From Corticium candelabrum (taxonomy: Eukaryota; Porifera; Homoscleromorpha; Homosclerophorida; Plakinidae): 64,000 bases of DNA. Below the pieces are notes generated by a model. That model worked only from the letters and a program-made list of their open reading frames with translations. It did no database searches and was not told the DNA's origin. Both the position numbers and the translations under genes were made by a program. This document shows positions 47,089 to 58,600 of this stretch, in pieces (within the stretch, counting starts at the first letter, position 1; every line of letters starts with the position of its first letter). The DNA is taken from assembly GCF_963422355.1 (NCBI RefSeq), contig NC_085085.1, positions 7,603,733-7,667,732 of the forward strand. Direction: 5' to 3'.

Positions 47089-48731
47089 GAGCGACGCCCC
47101 TGTTATCAGACACCATCAATCATCGGACAGCCATGCAAGAAGTAAACGAAGTAAGACTGAGCTTTGCTAGAGGCCACAGTAAGAAGGATTAGTAAAGACT
47201 GTGATTCCAGACGTGGGACTTCCAAAGGCTTGAAACGGTTATGCTAGGACAGTAAACGTGATCCTTCTCTGCGACCCCGGTCATCGGACACCACCATCAT
47301 TCACCGGACACGACCTCCCCCATGAAAACGCAAAGGCCATTCTGCAACTTCGCACCTGAGATAGGTTTATAGGTGACTAGCTAACACAACAACACTATCA
47401 CAGTCTCCGTTTGCTACTCTCCAGGAGAGATAGCGCACGCTCATTGAATCGAGGTGACGCCCCGTTCGTCGGACAGTCTTTTTTTCTTTGCAGCACCAGT
47501 CTGCAGGTAATAATGTCATGAGAGAGAGTTGGAAGGAAATATCGTACGGCCCCCAATTCGTTTGACCTTTATTTGACTCAGCAACGGTTATTCGCGGAAA
47601 CTGCTGAATTTTCTCTGCTGACAAGCTCACTCTGTTGGCATCTACTAGCCCTCAGGTACTGTCTAGTCTTCCCAGCGTAAGAATTTGAACTCCTGAGTGT
47701 CTTGCAGCGCAACTGCACAGGCTTGATGCACCGGATGTAGCAGACGATTCACGTCATCCACGTTCGAGCTTTGCGGTGGGCACATTCTCCCAACTCGCAC
47801 AGGAACAGCCCGTGCTTTCCTTTCAAGGCCCCTAAATTGTTACTTGGCTCTGACTAAGAACTGTGCAGGTGTTTCTATCTCAGTTTGATGTCTACCTTTG
47901 CCTGACCTTGCACCGTCACGAAGTGCAGTACGTCATCGTTGGTACAACCAGCTGTACCGAATGCAGGAACTTTGTTTACTATCAGAGCAGCTAGAATCTT
48001 CACCCCTGCTTCTCCTAGGTAAAGTTGAATTAGATTACGTCAAGTCGTTGTCAACGCGCGCTACGCAGCGATCGACTTTCTTTGCAAAGGGTGAAAGAGC
48101 GTTTTAGCACTTCAATCCTGCCCTCTCATCGGTTTCGGTTGTCGTCTTCTTTGTTGAATGGCTGGTTCGTTCAAGCGACATCTTTTACACGTCCTAGTGG
48201 GGGCGTGGTTGTAGGAGAAATGGCTCAGAATTGCCATCAAGCACTCTAGGCAAGTGCTCTGCGTTCTGCGGTGTTCAAATAGCTGAATTTAATCAGCTGC
48301 AGTTATTTGAAACCTCGAGCTGTTGCTGAGAAGGTAGGAAGGCAAGAAAATGGGTGTCCGACGATTGGGGCCGTTACCACGGGCGTTTGACCGACTGCAA
48401 CTCATACAGATCTTGGCTGACATGCAGGCTAACAACACAATTTGTAGGTAAAGAGTTGTTGATTAGCGATATATAAGTAACTAGGCTGAAGGATGCGTGT
48501 GTGCAATTAAACGCTACTGTCCGGTGAACGATGCGTTTGTCCGATGAACGGGGTATGCAAGGCTCCGCACAGTTTTCAATCTCACTCTAGGCAGAAAAGA
48601 GGTACAATGCTCTCTTTTGGTGTGCTCAATTACAACTCGGATACCTACATTTATGATGTGTTAGGGACTGCGTTCAAAAACGGATAACTGAGAACTCGCG
48701 TCCGGAATATGATGGTGTCCGGGCCGCGCTC
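47089..48731. mobile_element. TA-duplicating DNA transposon in the SDR gene
   Basis: The 1643-bp element is flanked by TA (47087-47088 and 48732-48733). Ends: GAGCGACGCCCCTGTTATCA at the left and the complement of GAGCGCGGCCCGGACACCAT at the right. Related words such as CGCCCCGTTCGTCGGACA recur inside (about 47275, 47458, 48355, 48520). A plus-strand stretch from 48350 (MGVRRLGPLPRAFDRLQLIQ) ends in a donor-like AG|GTAAAG at 48447-48449, but no transposase motif is visible. It is probably non-autonomous. The superfamily is uncertain; the TA duplication favours Tc1/mariner-like. Confidence 0.75.
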
Positions 48732-49009
48732 TACTGCCAGTGACAATACTTCCACGAACACTTACAACTTCTTGAACAGCGCTGCACGTTACAGAGCGTG
48801 GTACCTGCCTAGAGAACTGTTCAATTTCGTATTTCATGCAAATCCACACTCCTTTGGCATTGGTTTTCATTACGTCATCAAATGTCTGTTCGTTTACTTC
48901 GTGGACTCGAGCTTTCTCGCATTCAATTCCCGCACAGTTGCAGCAGCAGTCTAAGCGGCCGTATATTTCTACAGCATTTTGCACTGCTCTGCAAACTTCA
49001 TCTGCTACT

Positions 49010-49170
49010 AGCCTCGCAAGCCAGGCTCTTCCGCGCAGTCGCTAAACGCACGTGAATCACGCGAGGAGGAGCTTTTGCGCTGGAGCAAATCCGGCAAAAG
49101 CTCCTCCTCCTCGCGTGATTCACGTGCGCTAGCTCAGCGACTGCGCGGAAGAGCCTGGCTTGCGAGGCAA
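49010..49170. mobile_element. AGCCTCG-family hairpin MITE, copy 4, with 10-bp duplication
   Basis: The arms starting GCCTCGCAAGCCAGGCTCTT and ending in the CACGCGAGGAGGAGC segment pair almost perfectly around a loop of roughly 20-25 bp. It is flanked by a perfect 10-bp duplication, ATCTGCTACT, at 49000-49009 and 49171-49180. A 9-11 bp duplication is typical of Mutator-like (MULE) elements. It lies in coding sequence of the SDR pseudogene. Confidence 0.9.
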
Positions 49171-49638
49171 ATCTGCTACTGTGACATCACACTGTAGGCC
49201 TACAGTTGTTACATCAGAAAAAAGTAGAGCAGCAGTGGCTTCGATAGACTGTTAAAGTGTTTATCCGTATCAAGACATACGCAGGTATATCCCTCAGAGC
49301 TGAATTTCATGGCAACACTACGTCCAATGCCATTTCCTGCTCCAGTCAAATCATGAAAGCGACTAGTGTTATCCGACTTCCCGGATTAGGCATAGCAGCA
49401 CCCGTATATAGTTACAGATGGCATTCTTACGCCGAATTTTGTTGGATGTCTCGAAAGTGCGTTCTCAAGTAGCTTTCACACATGTTACGGCAATTTTCGT
49501 GGTTGTTTAGGGACTTTTCGCTAGACACTTCTGTTTCCATCGAGTGCTGCTTCTCAGTCAGTCATCACTGTCTAGTGTGAGTTGTAGTTGAGGTGTGGTT
49601 GTTGGCTTTGATAGGTTTCAGTGGCAACACTTTTTTAG

Positions 49639-52600
49639 ACAACAGCAATGCCGCGTGAAGGTCGGCAGATCGTGACACTGATACCGGGAGATGGCATCGG
49701 ACCTGAAATGGCGGCTTCTGTGAAGGAAGTCTTCAGGCAAGAGCTCTATAAAAAAAGCCAGCACTTTATTTGTAAATATACAGATATAGATAAATAGATA
49801 GATTATTAAGAAGGCCCTTCCATCGAATTTCGTGTGATTGATCCAAAACAAGTATGATTTCACCTTTTTTGATAGTCAGGTCACCATCACTAAAGAGAAA
49901 CATCAAACAAGACACCAAAAGAGCACACACCACCTTACCGTTTTCCATCATAATCATAGAGTGCTCGATAAGCTGGCATGCTAGGACCAAGATCATCAGT
50001 ATAGGTATCTTCCTGGAATTCTAGTAAATATTAAAAAACAAGTAATAAAAACTAGACTTACAACAAACAAATTAACACTGTTACGGCAGTGTTACCAGCC
50101 TTCAACTTTGCACTTGCAAAAAAACTTATCAATCTCTTCTAGCTTCCTAAAACCTGCTTTCTTTAGCAATTGTTCAGTGACAGCCGCAGCTGAAGGAAGA
50201 TCTGTTACGCCAAGTTTACCAAGAGTACTATAAAAGTCATAAAAGCCAATATGCTTGAGCCAACCAAACAAATCTTTACTTTCCCAGTGACAAACAGCAC
50301 TGTCTATTGAACCTGAAGACACAACGTTTTCAGCTTCCCCAGTTGTAGTTTCAATGAAAGATAAAAGCTGTGGATTATTAGCAGGTGGTTCGTGTTGATC
50401 ACAACTTGCTTCCAAAGATGATGGGGCTACTGTTACAGACGGCTGGAGTTTGTGCTTAGAGATTGTCAAGTCAGAAGTAGCTGCCTCATCATCTGCACTA
50501 GCAGCGACTGCCAATTGTTGAGAATCACACACTGAAGGTTCTGTTTGCCATCAAACACCCAAAATGGAAACCAACCTTCCTTCTGATTTACCGTACATTT
50601 CTGTCTATCCTCGTTTGACATGTCAGTCACTAAGACTTTGTCACCTCTCTCAATTGTCAGTTCGGAATCACTAGACAATAGATAATATTGACAGTCAGAA
50701 CAAAAACGAAGAAAAATGAGTATGAAAATGTTTAAGACTATAGCAAACATTTACCAAGGGCTGGACTCTCCACTATTTACAGGTCAAACTTGTAAGGTAC
50801 AGTAGGACACCACATAATTATCTGACGGGCATGGGACCAAAGGGACATGGGATAACTGAAAACATGGGATAACTGACATTTTGAAAAATGACTACAGAAT
50901 ACTTAAAGAAGCTCAACATCTAATTGCACATGTAATAACTAATACAGTACAGTGTTTGTCAAATTGGTAGCCCCGGCGCTCCGGACAACCACATATATTG
51001 GATGGGCAACTAAAAATGCATCTGCAGGTAGCCCGAGACAACTACGCGATGTTTGGGCAACATAGCTGTTCTTCGCGAAGATCCAATAGTTTCTGTTGTC
51101 GATAAAGCGTCATACTGTTTTTTTCCTAAAGGTCTAGTTAGTAGTCGTGTTGTTCTATCTTCGTTTCTTTGTAATCAGCAAGGGTGAAGGGTGTGAATAC
51201 TAATAGCATCTATTGTTCTCAGTATCAATTGCGACACTGGTCTAAGTAGGTCATGGGGCAACAAGTAACAACAACTTACGGGCAAATAGCCTTAGCAGGT
51301 GGCATTCATTTATGAAAACGCCTACCCAGTGGCTTAATTACTGCTGTCAACAGTTGCTGTCAGCAAGCATATTTCTCCTACTTTTCTAGATATTGATAAG
51401 TCATTGTAGAGGGCATGTAGATAAATCCTGTAGATAACATAAAACGTTTGATTTGTTCGCAGTCACAAACTGGTTCTAACTGTAAATACACTGTACAGCT
51501 ACCAAGACAGCAAGGTCAGATTCCTAGAAGCTGACGTGACTTCAAATTAATGGTTTCCTCTTGTGAGCTTAATGGTTGTGGTTAGTAAGTAGAGCAATTA
51601 AGTATTGTAAGTTCCACAGCTAAAGCATAGTCCTTTGTTTTATGAGTATTTGCCATTCTCTGCTCTTGGTTGGTTTTGTTCTTCTTCTTACTTGAGACTG
51701 TGTAACTAACATTACGTTACAAGAAAAGCTCCTAGTAATTATCACCCACCAGATTACAATTATATAATGGGCAACCTGATATCACATGTAGACCCATGAT
51801 GCTCCCTCATGTGGATGACTCAACCGGATGATGACTGTGACTCAACCGGATGACTAGAGTCTAGGGTATGCACTGAGTATGGGGCATGGAGAGATAATGA
51901 TCCAGATGGTCTATGCCAAGTACACAATCTATATAAGAACACAGTTTCTAGCACTAGGATTGGAAGTAGTAGTTGTTAATGTTCAGCAAGCTCAACACGA
52001 ATGTTAGTAGTGCGGTATGGCTGATTTTTTGTTTTCAACGCCCACCATTGGTAGCTTTGAAATTGATCATGTTGCTACTCAGTTACTGCCAAAGGATGCT
52101 CCTGACAATTCAGTACCAGTGAAAGTGCTAGGAGATGGTAACTGTCTCTTTCGGGCTGCAAGCTTTCTAGCTTATGGCAAAGAGGACCGCCATGACCAAC
52201 TTCGTGCTGCTGTGATGACAGAGGTAGATGACAACGTCGAGCACTATGCTGATCAGTTTCTTGGCCATGCGCGTCAAGCCAGTGGTGACGGTCAATGTGT
52301 AGATCTACTTTCCCAAACTCTTGGCGATGGACCAAGCCACACGTTTTCCTCATTGCTGATGCAAAAGTCTTCTCTTCGTGATTCATACGTTGCTGGCGTA
52401 GAAGCAGAAGTGAGATTATGTTCAAAGTTGGGTACTTGGTGTGGCATGCTTGAATTAGCTGGCTTGGCTACTGTCTTTGGACGCCCAGTACGCTCTGTCT
52501 ACCCAACAAAGTTTTGCTTCGCCTGCCATGCTTACATGAATGCTACATTTTATCCTCGTCAGCTAATGCAACAAGAACTGCAGCAGGAACAAATCCCCGT

Positions 52601-55600
52601 AATAATCGTGTGGTCTTGCATGACAATGTCGGCGGGCAACTCACCCAGTCCAAACCATTTTGTGCCTTTGGTCATCCCAATGACGGTCTCAACTGGAACC
52701 AAAGGAAAGTCAACGACCGAGTCCTTTGCTAAACCAAGGAAACGCCTCTCAGCAAGAAATAAATCTTCTCATCCAGTTTCAAAAAAGACAAAGCAACAAA
52801 CTTTGTTTGGCTTTGCAGGACTAGAAACAGAACAATCTCATGTGAAGATTGCATCACCTGAACATTCCATCTCATCACTTGATGAAAGTAGCCATGCTCT
52901 ACATGACCAGAAATTACTAGCAACCTCGCCTACGGCAATAACACAGGCAACAACAACAACAACAATAACAACAACAACAGCAACTACAACAGCATTGTGA
53001 TTATTAACATCAGGGTGTTCTCTTTTGCCAACTATGGAAGGCAAATATGATGTTAAATATGATGCTGTAAAGCGACAGAAAAAGTTTGTTTCGACATGGA
53101 GAAATCATTACCCTTGCTTACAAATATGCGTGGAAGAAAAGTACAATGACGGCAGCGTTCGTCCTGATTTTATGCAATGTAGAGTCTGTGTAAACAATCC
53201 ACTCATTGCCGACAAACGTAGTGCATTTTTTATTGGCTCAACGAACTCTAGAATAGATCCCATCAAGAAACACAACTTGTCAAGACAGCATATTGCATGT
53301 GTACGTGCTGAAGAAATGCGAGCAGGACCAGTGAACGTCGAGATTACAAAGATCGAAGCTGGCCTTCTTTCTCTTCATAGCAAAGAACGGCAACATTATC
53401 AGTATTTGTTTCGCACAGCATACGCTGTTGCAAAGAAATGCAAGCCTTTTCTTGACTATGAGTACATTTGTGAGGTACAGCAGGCCAATGATGTTGATCT
53501 AGGTAAGAACTATCTGCGCGATAAGTCTGCAGCCTTGTTCACGAAGTATATTGCTGATGATCTAAGGTGCAAGACTGCTGATGATTTAAAGCAGTGTCGC
53601 TATCTCTCGGTGATTTGTGATGGATCAACAGATTTGACTGTAGTGGAACAGGAGGTTGTCATGGTTCGCTACATTGATCTTACGACTGGTCGACCAGTGA
53701 CTAGGTTGTCTGCATTGATAGAGTTGGAACACGCTCACGCAGATGGAGTATATACAGCGCTAAAGGATGGTTTGCGAAGAGTTATTAGTGAACAACCCGA
53801 GGATACCCTCAGGCTCTGTACGCATGGGGCCAACATTGTTTGCGGGAATTTCGATGGTGCTGCTGTCATGATGGGTGATCGCAACGGTGTCAAAGCAAAG
53901 CTGGTCAGAGACTATCCTTGCGCCGTTGTAATTCACTGTGTTGCTCACAAACTAGAGCTTGGCATTCTTGATGCAGTTAAAGCGGTTCCATATCTTGCAG
54001 AGTTTGAAGCAAGTATGAAGGAAATTTTCAAATATATCGGTATTCACCTAAACGGCAACGAGAGCTGAAACAAGCTGCATCTACTCTTGACGAAGAGCTC
54101 AAGTCCTTTTCTGATATCAAGCAAGTTAGGTGGGTTGCTAGTATAGAGCGGGCTCTCAAAGCAATCCTGCAGAACTTGTCATCTTTAGCTGCCCACCTGG
54201 AGCATATGGCTGCTGACGCCGGAAACAGTAGCGAAGAGAAGTCTAGAGGTCGAAGTATATTAGATATCATCTTGAGCCTCCGTTTTATCTTTTGGATTCA
54301 CATGATGCTAGATTTTCTTGCGATTGTGACTAAAGTCTCAAGAAAATTCCAACAGAACGACATTGTTTTAATTGAAGTGCCAATCATTATTGATGATTGC
54401 ATTGATGCTTTATCAGACCTTCTACAGCAATGTGGAGATTATCGTAAGAAGTTCAATGCTATGTTCAATGCACATGAGAACACATATGGTACTTTGCAAC
54501 TTAGTTCTCAGCGATCAACCAGAGGTGGCATCCATGCTAACACTGTTACCACTGTCGACTTAGATGACGACGGAGAGAAGTTTGTGAAGGGTGCTTTGTC
54601 ATATCTGAAAATGCACTTTGGTTGCTTCAAAAATCCAACCTTGTCACATTTCGCAGCATTAAACTTTAAGAAATGGCCATACGATGAAACCGAGAGAAAG
54701 AGCTTTGGTCATGACGACATCAGCGGTTTAGTTAAAGCTTTTGAGTTAGCAATGAAAAATGCCAGCTGCAATGTGGAAAGTGTTCGCAGTGAGTGGGGGA
54801 TTCCACCGGAAACTGAAACGCCGTGTAGTCTCACTTCGAACCTCTCCTATACTTTCGGTCTACACTGATCTATTGAAAGGTGAATTCAGCAACCCTGACG
54901 GTGACCTCTCGAATATTCTGCACCTTGTGCACATCATGCTCACTATGAGTCCCAGCACTGCTGAATGTGAACGCAGAATTTCGGAAGTTTGACCCTGATC
55001 CCGCCATAAATGCTTGGATTCTTGGGTCAACTGGTTGGCGACACGTTCATGGCCATCGTCTTCCCACAAAGAAAACAAATGTGAAAAGTAGTGGCGGCTC
55101 TGATGGATCAGACAGTAGTTAGGTCTACCTTTATCTTGCATATTGCAAACTAGCTGCCAAGGCTTAGAGCATAACACCTCTTGCAGTCACTGAGCAGTAA
55201 CAGCTATTTCAGATCGTCTCAATTCTTAGTCTAAATTTCAAAATTGGTAGTCTATGTGCTTTTCTTATTATTAAAATTAAAGGCAGCAACATATGTAGAT
55301 GTCATTATGGATACAATTAGACATAAATTCTTAATACCCAAAATATTTTGGCTATTATAATTGGCTAGTAAATTAAGCAGCTTCTGCACTTTTAGGACGA
55401 GCAACCTAACATTTTCCCGGGCTACCAACACATGGGTACATGGTAGCCCAGGGACAACTAACAGGTGTAGCGATTTGACGAACACTGCAGTACCACTTCT
55501 TTGACTAGGGAGAACACTAATGGGAACTGTCAAGACTTAAAGTAACCACTAATGTTAGTCTGGATCAATGCTTTTGTTTTTCTTGCTGTAGTTTTCATCA

Positions 55601-58600
55601 GCAGTCCATTCAATAGGACCATTGTGCTTACTGAAACTTCAGGTTGTTCTTCCAGGAACTGAAGAACAGTTTCTAGAGCTTCACATTTAGTTTGATGAGA
55701 CGTGGATCACTGTATGCACAGGAATCGTATATCCTAGCGTGCGCACAGCCTCGCAGTTCAGACAAGCCACGCACCGTCGGATAATCCGTGCTTTCGGATA
55801 ACTGAGTGTTGGATAAGTGGTGTCCTACTGTATCACATATATCAGAATTCCTCTTTTATCAAATCAAAGTATTTTGTAGTCAGATCAAATTCACAAGAAG
55901 TCAAATCAAATTGTACTATGATACTATGTCAGATCAAGTGTGTAATATGTGACATCAAATTGAGGATGTTTCAAATCAAACTGGTCATATGTCAAATCAA
56001 ATTTGTAACTTGTCAAACCAACTCTGCGAGTCTGAGATAACGCAAGTTATGTCGATTTCAAAGTATAGAACACAAGCTAACAACACCCCCATCAAAAGCA
56101 TTGAGTTGCATACTAGGCTGGCACTACGGCTCGGCTTGGCTATGTGTGTTTGTGTAAACACCTGTATGAGCTTTGCAAGAGAAGTCTGTGGCTATAACAT
56201 TGTGGTTCACTGTCTTCTTGTGCCATTAAACATTTGCATGGCATTGGAAATGTCTGTCTTCTTTTGCTGTCAATGTCTTTTGTATGTGGATTTGGTAGGT
56301 TAGCCGTACTAAAGGAAGGCAACTGATGGTTGCCAATTGGGTTTGTCATGGAAGGATTATAGCAGACTTTAACTTTTACAAAATTATGGACAATTAATTG
56401 CACTTTCTTGCAAAACTAGAAAAACGTGCATACGTATCGTCAATTTCATGACCTATAGTTGCATAGTTTTCTGTAAATGTTTGTATAGCGTGTAGTTCAG
56501 CTTCTTAAACGTCCATACTTTGAGAGATTTATGACTGAAACCTTAAAGTAGTAACGTAGGGTCCGGTTACTAGCCTACATTAAACGGATTCCTCTGACAT
56601 CCAGGACAGGCTAAGATCTTAGTTTGGTTCATTTAGAGTTAACAGTAAACTGTAAAACATTTACTGCTTCAAAAAGGTAGAACCTCTCGCAACATACCAA
56701 TCTATTAAATTCGTACACTAGAGGAACTTTTTCAGACAACTACAGCACGCTTTGTAGGCAGAGCTTGCAGACGGTAGCACATAACTGTTTCAAATGACTA
56801 GAGAGCATAGCACAGATGTGTCAGACATGATCAAGCAAGCAGTGCAGTATGTCGAGCTGTAGGGATTGTCTTACTGAGAATCATCTGCGAGAACTTGTGC
56901 CACCACCACCATCTTCAACTACGAACACGGCACAATCAAGTACAACAGCGTTGGACATCATACTATTCTCGGTCATTTAGAGGAGAAGGTGATCAATCGA
57001 TGTGTTATGACTCTTGCAAGTTTGGGCCATCCACCAACTCATGACATGTTTGACAGTGTCATTAGAAAATAATGCAATGCCTCTGGCATGCAGAATTCGT
57101 TTCCAAGTGGCTTTCTGGGAAGAATTGGTGGAGACGTTTTTCCAATGATGGCCAAGTCTGATTGAACGCAAGCCAGAATACCTAGCCATCCAGCGTGCAA
57201 AACCAGGGTCTCCCCAAAAGGTGGATACATTCTTCACCAATTTGGAGAAGATTTTGATGAATCAGTGGTTTCTAGCTTTAGAATGCAGTGACGTATGCAG
57301 ATGTTTGTGGAACTGCGATGAGACTGGACTGTGCATTTCAGTTAGGTCATGCAAACTGTTATTTGTGTTCTCGTCTTGGTGAAATGAGAAAATGTATGCT
57401 GTCACAGAAGAAAATATCTCTCCCCCAAAAAACCACGTAGTTGCACATAGAAAAGTAAATGCACGTGCTCATGAAGTCGCTCACAGAAGGCCAAAACTAC
57501 ATGAATTGTTTATACTATGTATAAATTCTAATGAACTATATTAACTAGAACTCAAGTGTCATAGACACCAGCTCAAGATGCTCCGACGTGATGGACTCCA
57601 GAATGTCGACAAAGGTGGTCTGCGGCTCCACGTTGTGAATTCTCCATGGCAGAAGACAGTTGTACGACCAGTTCACAATCTGGAACGAAAACAGATGTCC
57701 TTCTTGCCTATCCTCTGTCATCTGGAAACACGTGGACAAACTGTCCTTGTACTTGCACGAGGGTCACCTGTAAGGTCTGTTAATTAAAAAGGCGGAACGG
57801 AATGCGGAAATAATACAGAATGAGGGCCCGTATATCCCAGACATTGGAACTACAGTCCGTGTCAAAACTGTTGACACATTTACGCTTGGAGGCATGGCCA
57901 TAGGTAGCATGAGCAGAAACGCATCCGTTTTCAAGTCATGCAGGTTTTTTTAGATAGAAGGGAACTATTGTGTATGCTTGTAGGTTTGCTAGACTTTGGA
58001 AACTCACAAATGCGCATCAGTTGTGTCCTCCTTTAATTTTTATAGCATTTCCTTTGCTAGTGTAGCTGTAGACAAAGGCGCATTCGGCTAGACATGCGTT
58101 CAATGTACGGCAACAGATCACAAGGCATGAACAAGTGCCACTCCGCCCGGATTGCGTCTTCCAGTTTATGAACGATTTGAGGCCTATGAATCCCTGTCGA
58201 AAGTGAAGCTGTTGTCTTCTGGACTTCTCCTGCGACGACGTGATTTCCAGCTGATGGAAGCCGCCTCCTCCCGCGTTTGAATATCTCGGTAACGGCGTAT
58301 CGGATCTGCACCAAATTTAAACTGCATGTTCCTGACGTCGGACGGTACGCGCGGAGCGTGTCATTTATTGTGGGCAACGTCAGGAGAGGGAAGGTATTTT
58401 TGCAAATATCCAGGTCTTCAAAAAATGCCAACAGTTGTTTGCCTGTCTACGCTCGTCGAAGAGCTGCCACGTTTGATGCACATGTTCCCTGCAATGCCAG
58501 CAACGTCTTCAAAGTGACGACGTTCAGCGGGTCTGTCAAAATGACGAGAATCTGCATTTATATACGGGGAACGGATTATCCGGTGAGTACTGCACGTGAC

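Larger units (their letters stand above)
46764..49393 (-). pseudogene. Short-chain dehydrogenase/reductase (SDR), disrupted
   Basis: Classical SDRs are NAD(P)-dependent oxidoreductases with a Rossmann fold. Reading down from 49393: MPNPGSRITLVAF, a small frameshift, then the cofactor motif TGAGNGIGRSVAMKFSSEGY. A second frameshift near 49265 is followed by ATAALLFSDVTTVGLQCDVT. A 161-bp MITE is inserted at 49010-49170. Then come VADEVCRAVQNAVEIYGRLD with CCCNCAG (48930-49010, the NAG motif region) and GSIVTGS. A 1.64-kb transposon is inserted at 47089-48731, after which come GAYCASKWDVIGLTKTAAKE (the catalytic Tyr and Lys of YxxxK), RVNVVCPATTTPMV and the C-terminus MRGETMTISGGL. The substrate cannot be told. 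Both insertions are bordered by target duplications, and removing them restores the frame locally, but the 5' frameshifts would still break the gene. Confidence 0.85.
50950..55487 (+). mobile_element. hAT transposon carrying an OTU-protease ORF
   Basis: The 4538-bp element has inverted ends of about 16 bp with one mismatch: CAGTGTTTGTCAAATT at the left, the complement of CAGTGTTCGTCAAATC at the right. CAGTA lies directly outside both ends (50945-50949, 55488-55492), which fits the 5-bp duplication of some hAT groups. It codes an OTU-type protein and a hAT transposase on the plus strand. The left 1 kb (50966-52016) shows no gene. It sits inside a pogo-like MITE and within the large IDH3G-like intron. 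Confidence 0.8.
50800..55830. mobile_element. Pogo/Tigger-like MITE split by a hAT transposon
   Basis: Ends CAGTAGGACACCAC on both sides (50800-50813 and 55817-55830), TA on both flanks (50798-50799, 55831-55832). Inside both ends are words like GGATAACTGA and GGATAAT(C)CG. Without the inserted hAT the element would be about 490 bp. The end layout resembles the Tigger at 472. Non-coding. Confidence 0.8.

Noticed and set aside
49353..49472. Mitochondrial targeting exon of the IDH3G-like gene (starts MKATSVIRLPGLGIAAP)
   Set aside because: No donor joins it in phase to 49639, and the same bases are antisense to SDR coding sequence.
50800..55830. A single novel transposon with pogo-type ends carrying OTU and hAT genes
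   Set aside because: A second, inner pair of hAT-type ends with CAGTA flanks explains the genes, so nesting is simpler.
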